Assembly (NCBI RefSeq): GCF_008831285.2
Contig: NC_045140.1
Location: 3,081,528-3,141,527 of the forward strand
Direction of reading: 5' to 3'
Source: Nymphaea colorata
Taxonomy: Eukaryota > Streptophyta > Magnoliopsida > Nymphaeales > Nymphaeaceae
DNA: 60,000 nucleotides
In this document: in pieces, positions 1 to 15,300 of the stretch
Layout of the letters: each line of letters opens with the position of its first letter
Position numbering within the stretch: position 1 is the first letter of the stretch
The notes under the pieces: generated by a model
What the model saw: the letters and a program-made list of their open reading frames with translations, nothing else
The model's database searches: none
What the model was told of the DNA's origin: nothing
Translations under genes and position numbers: made by a program

Positions 1-557
1 TTGGTGGAATTGAAGCTTACATGACAAAAAATATAAAGAAAAGGACCATTTCCATCAACTCATCCCATGCTATCAGACTAAGAAAAATATTTTCAAAAAT
101 CTTTATCCAATCCAATCACACAGTGAGCAAAAATAAATGAGAGCAAATTTCCCATTCCATTATTCTTGAAAACATCATTCCAGGCTCAACATTCCTAAAC
201 TATCAAACTAAACCAATGATTTGTTACAGTTTCAGACCTAAACATGTATCAACATTCGATTTTTTCAGGCACAGTTTGCCTTTTATTTTTCTTTTTTTCT
301 GCTCCTCAACACAACCACATACACCCAGTTCCTGAACAGAGACTAGTCACCCAAAGAACAGAAAAACAAAAGAAAAGGGTGAGGGAGGAGGTGAGTTTAT
401 GAGCACCCACGAATTTTTCTTAAATTTCGCAACAAATGAAGGCGGGAGAGGCTCTAGTTCGAACCTTGCAATAAGGATATTAAAAGGGAATCCAAGAAGA
501 AAATAAAGCAGCACGAAAAAGAAACCGAGGGGGTGGGTTTGGGGTGTGTGTGTGCTC

Positions 558-631
<74 letters not shown>

Positions 632-767
632 GGAGGGAGAGAGAGACGGAGACGGATGCCTGTAGAAATCATGGAACCGCAGACTTCAATCCCTCATGGA
701 AAAATCCACTGATGAGTGATGATACAACAGAAATTTCCATACAACGATGCTACAATGCCGGAACACG
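1..767. other. 3' flank of GP210
   Basis: This stretch lies downstream of the GP210 stop codon and presumably includes its 3' UTR. It is AT-rich and has a (TA)n(GA)n microsatellite at 563-626. I see no convincing coding exon. A short plus-strand ORF over the microsatellite is low-complexity read-through. Confidence 0.6.
563..626. repeat. (TA)n(GA)n compound microsatellite
   Basis: About 19 TA units (563-600) pass directly into about 13 GA units (601-626). A short GT run lies just before them. The tract is probably in or near the GP210 3' UTR. A very similar TA-to-GA compound tract lies at 50327-50385. Confidence 0.95.
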
Positions 768-3700
768 TCAGTAACTATATGAAGGGTCAACCAACCGACC
801 ATGCCGCCTTACATAGGGTGTCTCATCAATTGTCCTCCTAAGGTATTCTGTGTATGATTGAGGCGTGCGGGGAGCAGATCGAACGGGTGTCAAGGCACCA
901 TTTGCAGGCACATCCTGCGTGCGCATAGGTGTCTTTGGATCCAAGTGGGACGAGGTGGAAAGACTACGTCGTTGTCCTGATCTCTGCCGCTTGTTGAAGC
1001 ACCTCCAGAAGAGGACTACCGTTGCCACAAGGACGAAAACACAGACGAGAGAATTAATGAGAAGGTTGGACGATTCACTCGCTGCTGAATTCTTAGGGGT
1101 TTCATCCGTTTCATATGATACTTCAACCTCAGAAACCTGGCCTGAAACACAACAAAAAAACAATTTGATGACAAGGAGTTAGGTGATATGCCTGGGCAGG
1201 CAAGCTTTGGTATTCACATGCTCAACAAGTCGGCAGAAAAGTTGCATGCAATGCAATTAAATGGTACACAAGCTACTAAATCAGATTTACCTGTCATTGT
1301 ATGACAGGTATATTTGTGATTATGCCAATTAAACGTGAAACGATCATAGTCTTCCATAAAAAAACTATAACTGGACTTTACAACTGCACAACTCGACCCA
1401 AAGTATGTCATCTTTCAACTTCTAGAGCATAACCTATATTTATACTTTTGGGGCATAGACAAATACCACAAGCACTTGTACACGGAAGACCTGTTCCCTT
1501 GCTTTTGATGTGCTAACCAAACAAAAATGATGTTCCAGTTAAGCACGTCTTGCGATCAGGCTATTTTATGGAACAGATGAAACAGTCAATACATGCCCGT
1601 TGTTACAATATCAAAAAATAAATCTTCAATCCTTCACTACTGCTATTTAAGGTGTCAGTTCACAATAGTTTAGTGGTTTGTATACTGCACAGTTCTACAT
1701 TGCTGTGCACTATAGTTCCCTAACTGTTCGGTATTTTTGAGTTGAACAAGACCCCAGATGCAATTCTAAGGGTACATCATAACCAGCAACGTATCCTATA
1801 CCTGGGGGACTGCCAACTCCATTTATAGATGAAAGTGTGCTACAACTATTACAGGCGTTACAGAACCAAGCCACAATCTTTTGTATGATGAAACCAATTT
1901 CCCTAGTACCGTTGTTGCATTTGAGAATTCTATTCACACTTCCGTACGACTTTTAGGAGGAAAACGTGAATAAAATTGAACTATCAAGCACACTAGGCCT
2001 TCCTGCTAAATGTCCCATGTTGCAGCCAGATGAATAAACATTAAAAGTTAAGGTCCCATAGCATTGGGCTTTCCAAGAAACATACCATTTTTTTATTGTT
2101 TTGAAAACTTGCATTTAAAAACGTGGGAATTTTTCCTGGATCTCCAATCTCTCAAGCCACTTTTTACCAAGTACATGTGGACCACGGTCCTCATATCAAC
2201 CCTTACTTAGATCTACTGACATTCCCAAAAAAGACCTTGGTAAACCCAACTCCTCCACATGAAATTTGAGACTTAATGTTCTGTTTGTTTTTATATCTTT
2301 AGATTGTCAATGCTAGCAGGATAGCAGCCTAGCAATGACTATTGTCCACACAGAGGAAGGCTACAATGCAACAGGCAGTCACTATCAAGGCCATATACAG
2401 CTCTCTTTGCAATCAGTTTCTTAATTAGTTAGAGATTTCAAGCATACCGATCTGAGGCAGATTGAAGATCAATTTGTCCTTGAAACTTTTGTCCTGGACA
2501 ACTTTAACCTGAAATAACAGATAAAAATTGTTGGACAGCACATGCTCAAAAAATTAAAACAAGGGGCTACCACAGTTAGATGCTGGCAATCACATCCATT
2601 CTTACCTCATATTCAGCCCTTCCTCCTACTACAAAATCTTCAGCATGAAGACGGGCGACTGTCAGAAGACCATAGGCATGCCAACTAACCTTAACATCTG
2701 CCATTTTAGGAGAAGACAATTTTACTGCTTATTAATGACAAGTATAACAGCCACGATCTTAAACTAAATATATGAAGTTTCACCTGTGTTGCCCAAAACA
2801 GTTATTATACTCTTGTTTGCATTTCGCGTAAGATGCAGCTGCAGGAACAAAACATCTAATTAACCAGTACCGTTCATAGTCTTCAGACTTACAGTGCAAT
2901 AGGAGGACATGAAAGAAAAAAGAACGATAAAGTAAAGCTAGTCCTTTATAACTCTAGCAAATAGTTAGCCCTTATTAAAGGAAGAGCCAAAAGGCGTTGG
3001 CAGCCAATTCAGCAGATTAATGAAAAAAAGGTCAATGGTTGCAAACAATACGTCCGTCAAATCATAAGCAGGATTTTGATCAACTCATAACAGTCGAAAA
3101 ACCTATTCACACTAAGAATTTAACTTTATGCACCCTAACCAACTGAATGAAAATAAAAGAACAACTGTACCTTATGAATTCCAAGGACAGAAAAGCCACT
3201 ATGAAAAGGAAGACGGACTGAACCAGACATAGGATAGGCACCTCGCAGTGTAACAGAAATGGATACAAACATGGGCCTATCACCGAGGCCCCTTTTCACC
3301 ACAAATTTGTTTGTCCCAATGATAGGTAAAGCATGTGACAAATGCTCTGGTGAATATGGGAAAAAGAGGCAGTAATACTTAGCAGCATCAGCATCCTTCC
3401 ATGGCGTGACATATCTGTACAGAAAAGACAAAAAGGGACGGGAACAAAATGGTTTTTAAAGAAAAAATGGAGAGAACAGGAAAAAGAAAAGAAAAGATGA
3501 CAAACAACACAAAGAGGGAGCAGAAGTTTTGTACCCAACAAATGGAGGATCAACACCACAATCATAAGGCAGATCTATATCTTCTGAAAAGTCTTCAACT
3601 TTCTTGGCATAGTAACCACTTCAATAGAAATAAAGTTGGGGAAGTAATATTAGAATGAAGTTAACTTAATTCGTAACATTTTAACTAAATATAAACGTCG

Positions 3701-4384
3701 AATGTTGCCTTATTAAGTATGAAAATACAATATCAGGAAGTTCACAATTCCCTCTAGTTCAACCAATAAACCATGCATACTGAAAACATTAATATAATTA
3801 GCAAAACAGCCTGTGGTAACTGCGAACTTATGTTCACTCCGATTGATTGTTATTAGCTTGTGCCAGACAAAAATGTAGGATTCACAATTAGGAAATTCCA
3901 TTGATGACATCCTTTTCCAATAAAACCTTCTCAAAAAAGAAACCTTCAAAATGCCAAGAAAGCACAGTTTTCTGAAAAAAGATACATTTAATAAATATAC
4001 TTATGAGTGAATTCAGTTAAGGACCCAAATTTGTTTAGATGATACTGAGTTTTGATTCAGATTCCCAAACCCTTTACAGATCCTCAAGGAAACCATATAT
4101 ATCTTTGTCCTTTTGGTCTTGTTTATACGATAAGACCAAATGAAAACAATCTCTGACATTTGATAATTTTTTCATAACTAATAACCTTCTCATATAAGTT
4201 ATTTCTGAGTTCACTAAAGTGTAGCATTTTCTAATAAGGTTGTTTTGACATCCTTTTAGACAAGGGCAAATCTATGCCATATTGGTGCAGGTCCAGATGC
4301 AACCCCGGGTGCAGGTGCAGAGACCGGCACAAAGCATTTTTTTTTTAAAAATTGGGTGCTAGGACAGGGGAGTGGTGTGTGTAT

Positions 4385-4447
<63 letters not shown>

Positions 4448-7400
4448 CAGGAACAATAAGGTTTCAAGTAAATAAACAAAAACATTTTCATTGTTTATAT
4501 TTATAAACATAGATTACTATACGAATAATATTAAAATATACTAAAAAAATATAAAAAGTGAATCAACGTGTCCTTTACCTGCACGCATAGCAATAGTGCT
4601 CTTCCAGAAGTGTCTGTGTGACAAAGGGGCAAAATTCAAAGGCAATTTATTTGATAAACAAAACTCCGTGTAGTTTACTACCAAGTCACTAGATGTATGT
4701 AGCAACAGCTTTGCATGTCTCTGAAAACAAGCACATCTTTTGGAGCATAACCGTGATCCTCCCATAGTTCCACTAAATGACTGCAATAAATAAGTTCACA
4801 TATATTTGTTTATTTACTACAATTGTTTATATGGTGGTCTGTTACTTTGTTATTTTATGAAATTCATGATTTCTCGGTTACTTCATATTATTGTTCATTT
4901 CTATAAGTAGTACACTATATAATCATTTAAAGAACTCTTCCAACTTTTGTTGGTTTTTTCCTTTCTTTGGGAATTATCATCTTTTCCAGTTTTTTTCCAA
5001 AAAAAAAAGACAAAAGGCAAGAAAGTGACAGTTTTCATCCTACGTTATAAACTAACCTTAATTCGAGCAGTTGAACATGTTTACAACATTTTCCAAGATA
5101 GATGTCCCAAATATAAAATATAAAGAAACTATAAGCTGCATACAGCTTAAGTAACATAAAAAAAAAATGGCAAGTTTTCCATCCAAAAGAAAAGGACTAA
5201 TGAAAAACATTGCTACATATAAATATGATTTCCTCAACATAGATTCAGTTCATATGATTCTTCCCATTAAACACATGTTTATGAAGAATTTCCAGCAAGT
5301 AGATGGGCTAAGTTAGCTAATATATGCAAACTAAAAGGAAATAGCAACTTGTTCATATGAAAATGTAAAACCTGAGTTCTATCAGGAACTTATAGCCTTC
5401 AGAAGGAAAGTGCACATTTGTCAAGGCATTTGATGGAGCATGAAGTACAACTGAATCTCTCATCACTGTAACAGTTGTTTGCAGATCGTGGCTGGAACCT
5501 TTGAAAAAGACTGGCCGAAAGTGGGACAAAAAAAGGATATTAGGACAGATGAAACCATAATATTTGTTACAAGGACTCCAACATCTGTAAGTTGTTTACA
5601 TAGATTAGGGATTACCAAATTCATCCCTCTGTAACAGTCGGAAGCAATAGAAAAAAAATGCAGAAAGCGATGAAAACAGCAAAAATTTGTTGCTCCATCA
5701 ACAGATTATTCAAATACCTTGTGTTGTACCTTCACCAAGTGCAATAGCCTTTCCAGAATCCTTGTTTATGGAAATAACGCTAACATTGGCACTAAACCAC
5801 CTGCCTGATTTTGCATCACTCATCCCTGTGCAAAATCACATGGTCTTAAATGGGTTCGTATAGGTAAACTCAGTTCAACTGTAATCAGATGGATCTACCA
5901 ACAAACATAATAGTCATCCTGAGAATCTATGGTTGCAGGATCACCTTCTCCAGTGACACTGAAGTTCACTCTGTCTCCTACGTGGAGAATTGGTTTATGA
6001 GGACTTATATTGGCACCTACTGACACCTGAAAAACAAAACCAAAATGCATCAGATAGAACCACTTACAAGCCATTCTTGAATAGCACAAAAAGAAAGATC
6101 AATTGCAGTGATACCAGGATAAAGTCAGACTTTCGTTGGACACTGGTGGTGGATAAACGTAGAAGTGCTGTACCAAGACGAAGACCCTTGAAAAATATAC
6201 GACAAAAATTTTAACAAAATTCAGAAAGAAACCAAAAACTGGAGAACATCATATCAAGTGTAAAGCTTAAAAGTCTTCTCATTAACAGAAATTATGATTT
6301 TCTCAGAAATTTTACTCAAACTCAAAGCTGATTAACCTTGATAAGCACCGTCCCATTGAAAGAATGCATGCCATTTTCAGAATCCAATGCTAAAACGGAC
6401 ACAATCTCAGGGTGATTGGTGCTGACAGTCAAAGAGACAACACCCTCAGCTTCAAAGAATGGATATCCTGTAAAAAACAAAATTTGTGTTTGTGTTAACA
6501 ACCACACACATACACAAGCCAAAGAAGAGAAAGAAACGTTTTAAGAAAGATATCATAAGAAAACTTACCAGTAAAAGAATATCACAACAAACTTACCAGT
6601 AAAAGCATATCACAATAACCATAGCCATAACCATACAACTGAAGAGATCATAACAAGAAAGGAAAATTTACCATAAAAAGCTTACTACAATAACCATAGC
6701 CACAACCATACAACTGAAAAGCTCATACCTAGATTATCATGGTAACTAACACCAAGATTCAAGTATGCACCAAGATCCAGATATATGACACGCAAGGGAA
6801 GTTTCTCGATATCTATTCTAACTTGAGCCACCTGAAACAAGTAGTAGTGCATCTTAGAAGTTACCTTATTGGAAAAAAATATAGTTTTGGTCAAATTTAA
6901 GCAGAAAATTTAGAACAATGAAATATCATAATTTTCTAGGTCTGAGAGCCGAAGCACCATTGTTCACATATCAAACAAAGAACTCGCATTTGTTGTCTGC
7001 AAGGAGCAAGAACAAGCAGAACAGCCTCGTAAAAAAAAAATGCTCTATGGTGCGGACCACAACCACAACCATGAAAAAATGACATTGGTGAAAAGATCCT
7101 GCCGGCTAAAAATTCTTACCATATAAAAGTTTTTATCATATAAATCATTCCAAAGGCAGAGTTAGTCATAATCACATTCAATATAAAACCTACATGGAGA
7201 TCCCTTCCAGAAAAAAAGACACATCCAACTTCATCCCTGGTGAGAGAATCCATGCAAAAGGCATGTTCCTATGCAAATGCATTATCGAAGGCAGGAGAAA
7301 ATACATGCACCGCAATCGACTAGATGCTCATTTCATTTTAATGATTATTCACATGGGCCTCTGTCCAATAGCTACAAGTTTGTGTACATAGAAGGAACTT

Positions 7401-10400
7401 GCTATACATGCATGCACTCGCACACACCAGAAATGTATAACAGATAGGATATATGCACGCATAGAAGAAGCAACTACGCACAAATCATACAGAGTGCAAC
7501 CAACCCCTGGACAAAAGAAAGAAAGCATGATGATGCGAGAAAGGTCTTAAGCTCTGCAAGTATCACAGTAATTAACAACACCAGAGCATTTAAGTAAAAC
7601 ACACAAATGTTAAACACGCTTCTTCATAGAAGTTTATTTTCCAGAATATCTAATGCTGTAGGAACCAGATATCCTTTCAAAGAGGTACCTCAGCCACCTT
7701 CACACATGAAGCAATTTCAGTTCTTCCAGTTGTTCCATCAGTAGCCTGAATGCAGCCAATAGAGTTGCTATGAAATGTCTTCACTTTTGTTCCATCAATT
7801 TTGAACGGATTTTGGTGCACTTTGTCACCACAAACTTTCATCACAGAGTAAATAATATTCCCTTTCTGCCTGTGGTATGGATAAACTTGCGATGACACAG
7901 GCAGAACATTTTTTGTTGTATAAAAGGGAGGAAGAATCCACGTTGCAGGAATGCCAAGTGACAGAGGAGGATCAGGGACAACTATTATTTCTTCAGAGAC
8001 ATTATAGAAAACAGTGTGTTGCACACTACTGGAAGAAGCAAATTCACAAGAGAATGAAACAGAAATGCCCGTTTTTCCTGCAGACCTGGCATTGCACAAA
8101 TGTAATCTTATAAGCTAAAAAGAAATAAAGAAATCAAAGCAAAACATACTTAAACATTTATATCCAAAAGCCAGTGGCAGAAGCCAGGAGTCAGATAAAA
8201 ATGAGTGATCAGAACTACAGGGTCTGCTTGGGGCAAAAGTCCAGAAGAAAAAGGTGTCTAGCAACTGCAATGGCAGCAGATCCATTCAGGGCAAGATAGA
8301 AACTGCTGGTCAGATAGTTATATTGGAGAAATTTTTTACGTTCGAAGTATGGAGTAACCTTAATTGAAGAAAAAATGACATCTTGTGTCCTAAAAATTGG
8401 ATTGCCATGCAAAATATCAAGATTCCTCTGGCTTATACATATCTACAAACTATATATTGCTTGTAAGGGAGTTAGGTGATGATAAAAAGATGTACAACAA
8501 ATACATACCTTTAAATGAAGTACACAACTAATAGGGCAGGTTATGAACAAAGGACAAGTACCATCGGAAAAAATTATGGAATGTTTTAAAATGCCATTTG
8601 ACATTTCATGTACTGATAACAGACTCGCTCATAAAAAGATAAACATTTCAGAATAAGAGTTCATGTAGTTTACTGTTTAGCAATATTAATAATGCACGAC
8701 AAAGTCGAAAAAATTGAACGTAAAGTAAAAAAGAGTGAAACCTTCCATGCAATATACTGATGAATTCTGAGTTCTTCGTGCCGAAGCCAGCAAGAGTTTT
8801 CAGTTGATTTCCGCTGGAAGAAAAATATTCTTGGCTATTTACTTCAGATGTAGTCGGTAGGAAGGTCAGGACCTGGGAAAAAATAAAATAAAGCTGTAAC
8901 AGCTTGACAATTTCCAAGAGCATGAAAAAATAAAAAAGGTAAACAAAGATAAAAAACAGCTATAATATAAAAGTTACACATTATCCTCTATTAGAATGAA
9001 ATAACATGGAACAGATGCAAGTCAATTTATAAGTCTATTAACCTGCTCATCTTCAATGGTCCACCTGTAATTCTTACAGACCTCATAGAAAGAAAGCAAG
9101 TCCCCCTGCACGTATGGAAGATTTAGCAGGACAACAAACATAACTGAACAGGAAACCAAATGAAAGAATAGCTTTACCTCCGGTGAAGTAGGGAATGCCG
9201 GTGTCTTGCATCCAACCCCAAGTTGATTACCTTGAAGATATATACTCATTGAGGATGGGATTCCCACTTTCACATTTGTAGATGTTTCACAAATCAGAGT
9301 ACCGACACTATCATAAGCCTTAGCATGTATAATCTATTTCAAGAAAACAAGGGAGATGCAGGCAATGGCCATGTGTTACTCTATGACAATATAAAGAGAA
9401 ATTTCATGCTGCATTCACTCTGTATTTAAATGACCTTAAGGAAATCAATAGACCTAGAGAAAGAGTTCTCAAAAAATTAAGTAAATAGACAAAAACATAA
9501 AACAATCACTAGCCACTGTTCACACAGCTTACACTGTCTCCAGGAGAGATTGCAGAAAGCTTCCCAGAGGCTTCGTCAACAATTGCACTAGACTTATTTG
9601 TGCTAGAATACTCAACAATAGTTCCACTCATTGGACCCCCACTCACTGAAAGCTGTCAAAGAACATAGATGAAGATTAGATGTCAGGCTCTGGATGCCCA
9701 TCTTGCCACCGACTTTGAAATACTCTAATATGTTGTGAGCCCAAAAAAAACATATAGCAACCATCACTGGAAAGCAATATCATAAAGATCCAGAAATTGA
9801 TCAAATATTGGCACCATTACCTTCCCAGTTCCCACCAACTGCAGATGTTATTAACTCAAAACAAAAAGGAGGGTATGAGCTGCCCAATGTTTGACAGCAA
9901 TGTTTTCTATCGAGAGTTTATAGCAACGATTTGAATTGCTGAACTAAATATCTTCAAATTATAAAAAAAAAAAAAAAAAAACGCACAAGTGCAGCAACTT
10001 TCTTCTATAACATACCACATAAGATGCCCCAGGTACAAGGAAAATTTCACTTGGATGAACAGTTAATGGTGCATAAACCTCCACTTGAATTGTTTGACTC
10101 AAGAGTTCATGACCAGAACGTTGTCTAGCAGTAACCTGAACAACTAAGACAAGATTATCTTCACACTCTATAAGCAATAATACTTATATGGAGAAGAATT
10201 ATGATTCTGTTAGAAGTCCATTTTAGAAATACAACTTACATAGAGTGTTGTCATACCCAGCTTTAGAGCCTTGACCAAGAAAGACGGTTCCTCAATTACA
10301 TCAGTTGCAGACCGCAAATAGTCATCTTTATTTAGAAGCTCAAGCAGCTCCTCTTCAAAATGCACACGGATGTTCATGAAGGTATACTTTGAAATGAAAA

Positions 10401-12268
10401 GGAAAAGCAAAACCAACAAACAAAGGTAACAAGCATTAGAGTAAGCGAAGCATCTAGCTGTCACATTCAAGTAAAAATTTTCAAAGCCGAGAGACCAATT
10501 CCTACCTAACCATCAGCCAAGGTATGATCATGATAGACATAAAAAAAGATTAAAAAGAATCTATAATTTACCTGTGAAGAGCCAAATATATGTCCATCAT
10601 GAATCCCAGCTACAATATCGACTGTTTTGCTGGTCCCCACCTGACAGCAGGAGGAAACCTTCAATAAGGACAGGAAGTTGACAAATAAATAAATCATGAA
10701 ATGAAATCACAAGGAAAATAACAACCATAAGTCTTATCTTATCCGGCAAAAGTATCTTAATCCATTCAACATCTGCCACAAGAACCTACGTATAAGAAGA
10801 AAATTACATTTTATTATCAGCAGCCTCGTCAAAATATAATCACCCACAAGACAATTATCACCATCTTTTAATTCCATCAATTGTGCCCAGATATCCATTC
10901 TTTTTTACCTAAGAACTTGCATTGTCAGAAGCAGGATATTAGTTTTGGCAAAAGAAACCAACATCTGCTTAGAATCTATAATATATTGAAGTGCCACCAA
11001 TCAATAGTAGAATGAGCCAGAAAAGGCCCAGATTAACTGCAGTAAAGAAAAAAAAATACACAAACTGAAGATTCGGTCTGTAAAATTATTAAACTTCATT
11101 TGAAATTTGCATATGGGAAAGGTTGAGCATCCAATAAATTCAGAAAATTCTTGAATGCCATATGTGTATCTTATACACATCTAGATCACACATAACACGT
11201 ACATAATGGACATGTCCATTCTGAACATGCATATATCACTTGGACCATCTTTGAGAGATATCAGTCAATCATGAACTTGTCCAGATTAAAGTTGTTTTTC
11301 TCTATATGCCAAGGAACACCTGTCAAGAGCAAGTGAATCTGCCACTCTCTCTAATGAAATCTACAAAAGGAGATCCATGGCTTCCTTACTTTACCTGAAA
11401 AGCCATGGTCACATACATCATTCTCAGAAATTTCTCTAGAAGGTTTATCTTAGTTTTTTGAAATTTTGATTTTTCGGGTGAAGACTAGGCAATCGGTATA
11501 CATGCACATGCATGAGAAATGTGTTATAAAGAAGTCCCATTCTGGGGCTAAGATTTTTTTAAAAGGAAATTTTCAAAAACATATTTAAAAAGCTAGCTAT
11601 AATGAAGAACTCACCCAACCTTTTACATTGTTAAAAGACAACCAAGTTTTGCATCATTAATTAAAAAAAAAAAAAACCTTTTGTCAAGTAAAACTAGGTT
11701 GTTACTAACTTCAGGTACGATTAATGACATAAGAAAAATGAAATACCCTCAATAAAGATGAACTTAAGCCTATGTAACAACAGCAAAAATTAATAGACGA
11801 TTAACCATATCCAACTTCATTAGTTTTTTTGGCAACATCAAATCTTATGTGAATGTTTTTTCCTTCATTCATATACAAAGTTATTCAAGGGAAACCTAGA
11901 TGCATCAACAAACTTAGGTATATTCTTCATGCTATACTTTTAAAGCATGAAATGATAAGCTTCTACTGACTGAAAAAAACAATTGAACAGAAACCATCTT
12001 ACAATTCCTTCCGATCAACCGTGGGAAAACCTAATTAACATGGGTACATCAGCAAGGTCCACGTACCCGTGTCACCATACCCGTACCCAAAATGGGTACT
12101 TGGACACATTTGGGAACTTTTTAGATCAAAACTGCTTACTTGATTTAATTTTTTCTAACTCAGTTTTCATCCTCTTTTTAAAGTTATTGTTCGCTAACAT
12201 GTAACTTTTTTATGTATATCACATGTTTATTTAAATGTTTCTTTAATCTTGATTTTTTTATGCTATTT

Positions 12269-12333
<65 letters not shown>

Positions 12334-15300
12334 CCGCTCCGCTTAGGGGAAAACTGATATGTTCTTCTAACATATTTGAGCTTTTGAAAACATCTCGTTT
12401 TAAATAATTATGCAGATGAAATCTACATGTTTAAAAACATGTAAATCGTGTTTTTACTCATGTAACATGAGTTTTAAAAGCAAGAAAGAATTGGATCATT
12501 GATTTTTAAATCTTACAAAATCTTGTCTACATCATGGATTTTTTATAAATTCCTAATGTCTTTAGAACATAAAAATCATGTCCACGAGGTAGATTGCAGA
12601 CACATTGACTGAAATATGAAGGTGTAATAGAACCAATTGCAAAATGAAACTGGTTGAGTCTCTCTTTTCTGTCTTTCAATATATACCACACACACACACA
12701 ATATGGAGAATAGTAAAATTCCTGAACCAATCCAATGTTGTATATGTGTTCAGCATGACCAAAAACCAGCAAATTGATTATTTATTTGCCTTTCTTAACC
12801 AAAAAAATATACTTCGTTGAGTCTATAAACTTTAATGCGTCCACCGAAGTGAATTTGGATCACCAAACAGGGCTTGATATATGACTGACTCTGGCAACCC
12901 AAAAAGCTGATATCTAATAAACAACCACTGGAGTCCATATCTTCATGTTTGGACCTAGAGGAAAAAAAAAATGAAAAGATAATAGTTTGCATGTGTTTGT
13001 AACATATTACACACACACACACATCGACGTCGATTGTCGATCGTATTCTTTTGACAAGGATAGCAACCAATGTACAAATTTATGTTGAATGTTTTTCCTT
13101 TTCAGTGAGGCAGATTGAATCATATAGAGGAGCATTTGGCATGGCATAAAGGTAGCATCAATATGGCCTACAAAAAAACCTTTTCATATCATCAGATCAC
13201 ATGCATAGATCAAAACAACAGACCACCCATTGCTGTATACTTTAAGCCTAACTAAAGAAGAAATAAACAATTGAAAATTGTTTAAGCCATTCAGAAAACA
13301 GATAAAATATTTAAAAAAAAAAATAACCGAACATTTAGCACATAATAACAAAAAAGCACAGGCAGAAATCTAAAGTCTCAAAATATTTACCAACACAGAA
13401 GCAGCAATAGGTGGATTGAGGCCAACATCTTCAATAGCGACAACCGCACCTCCAACATCTCTAGCACCCAGCATCAGATGCAGAAGATTCCCTTCTTGTG
13501 AATGTTGAACTATTTCAACAACTTTGGTATCATTCACAACATAAACAACATTTGACGTCCCACCGTAAATAGACACACTCTCCTGAAAAATGTTGAAAGT
13601 AGAAATGAATTACACTGGCTTAACATGTGGTATGAAGAGGAGATACTAAAATTTTAAAAAATATTGTAAGTCTTACAAGAGCATCACAAAAGAACAACAA
13701 ATACCATAAACAAAAGGATATTCTTGAATTTGGAACATTGAAGCCTCCACATAGCAACTTCATTTGCTTCATTTGATTAATGTAGGACGATGAAAAAATG
13801 AAATTTCTTACCATCTAATGCTTGAGAACCATATCCCAGTTAGAAGTCAAAGCGCTTGATTTCCTTCATTTTGTAACATAACAAACAGCAGCCTGACTCA
13901 TCACCTTAACGATGCATACATATCAGGTTTTTGATATAGAAAAAAACAATGTTTTGCTCACATTCTTAGATCTGGATAATAAACATGATAGCTAAACTCA
14001 AAGCCAAAATAAGCCTAGGCTCCTATGCTCAAATCCAGATCAGAATAGGGGTCTAAACCAAATTTGTTCATATTTCTATGTAAAAAATAATAGGTTTAAC
14101 CCCCGATGTCTAATCTTATGTTACCCCTTTTCCTCAAATAGAGGTGGAACTGAACTGTGCAATATCACCTGGATCAGGGCTTGACTCTTTCAAACAGGAA
14201 CTTTGTTATTTTAAGCCCGAGCCAACCTTATCAACTGACGGCACGAAGAAAATTGTATAGGTTTCAGTTAACTCAGTTCACCATGCAAATCTTGAACATC
14301 GATTTAGAATAACACCTGAATGTGTGTTCTGGTTAAATATTAGCCATAACTAGATATCTTCACATTCACAATTGGCATCACCATTTTACTTAAGATCTAT
14401 CCATGGAATTCATCAAGTGCAACGTATTTGAAACCTTCTCTGTAATAGGCTCTTCTTAATGTTGTTTGACCAGAACGCCACACATATTTGTAATGACTAA
14501 TGAGAACTAAACCATTGCTTCCGTTTTGGATATAGATTCAACATTTACATGAACTGCATCCATTTGGCCTTGCATTCAGATCTAGCATCACTTGGCCTAC
14601 ATCTAATTTGCTTTGTTCCTTAGTTTATTCCACTGCCACTTCATATCTTTTCTCTGTCTTTAGTGGAAGTGGAACTCAATTGCAAAACCCTAGGAAGTTT
14701 CTTCAATTACAAGGGATAACCTGACATTCTAATGCTTTGGTAGGCAAAGAAACAACCAGGTTTCCCTGTGTAGATGGCTCAATTTCAGGATTTAAAGGCT
14801 TCATATTTTGCTTATTTAGAATAGAATGGGGAAGCTAATAAGGGAAACTCCTTACTGCATGTGAACTAATGGTCATATTTTTAATACATCAATCAACTAT
14901 AAGGTGACAATAACAAGTCAATCTTTTACTAACTCAGATAGATTCTCCTTCAACCACAATGAAGATTTTAAAGGCTGTCAAATTGGTCCCACTTGGGAGA
15001 CAAAAATAGGAATGCACAAGATCTGTATTCCCAAACCATAAAGAATGAGAAAAACATGGAATTCCGTGTTTATTCTGTTATTTGTATTTTTCTGTACTAG
15101 CTTATTCAGCATAATATATAGTTGTGATTGGTAGATAAACAGTGAGGCAGAGCTAGAGTAGCTACCACACCTCCAATTTATGTATTCGTAATGCAGGCAA
15201 CGAGAAGTACTACCATTCAATAATTTGTTTTTGGATTAATAACTAATCATGGGGACCAAGACAGAGTTTTCAGCCTGAAGAAAATGGATGTACCGAAAAT

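Noticed and set aside
4541-4786. 81-codon minus-strand ORF in GP210 intron 29
   Set aside because: It does not continue the GP210 frame, matches no family I know, and lies beside microsatellite and repeat debris.
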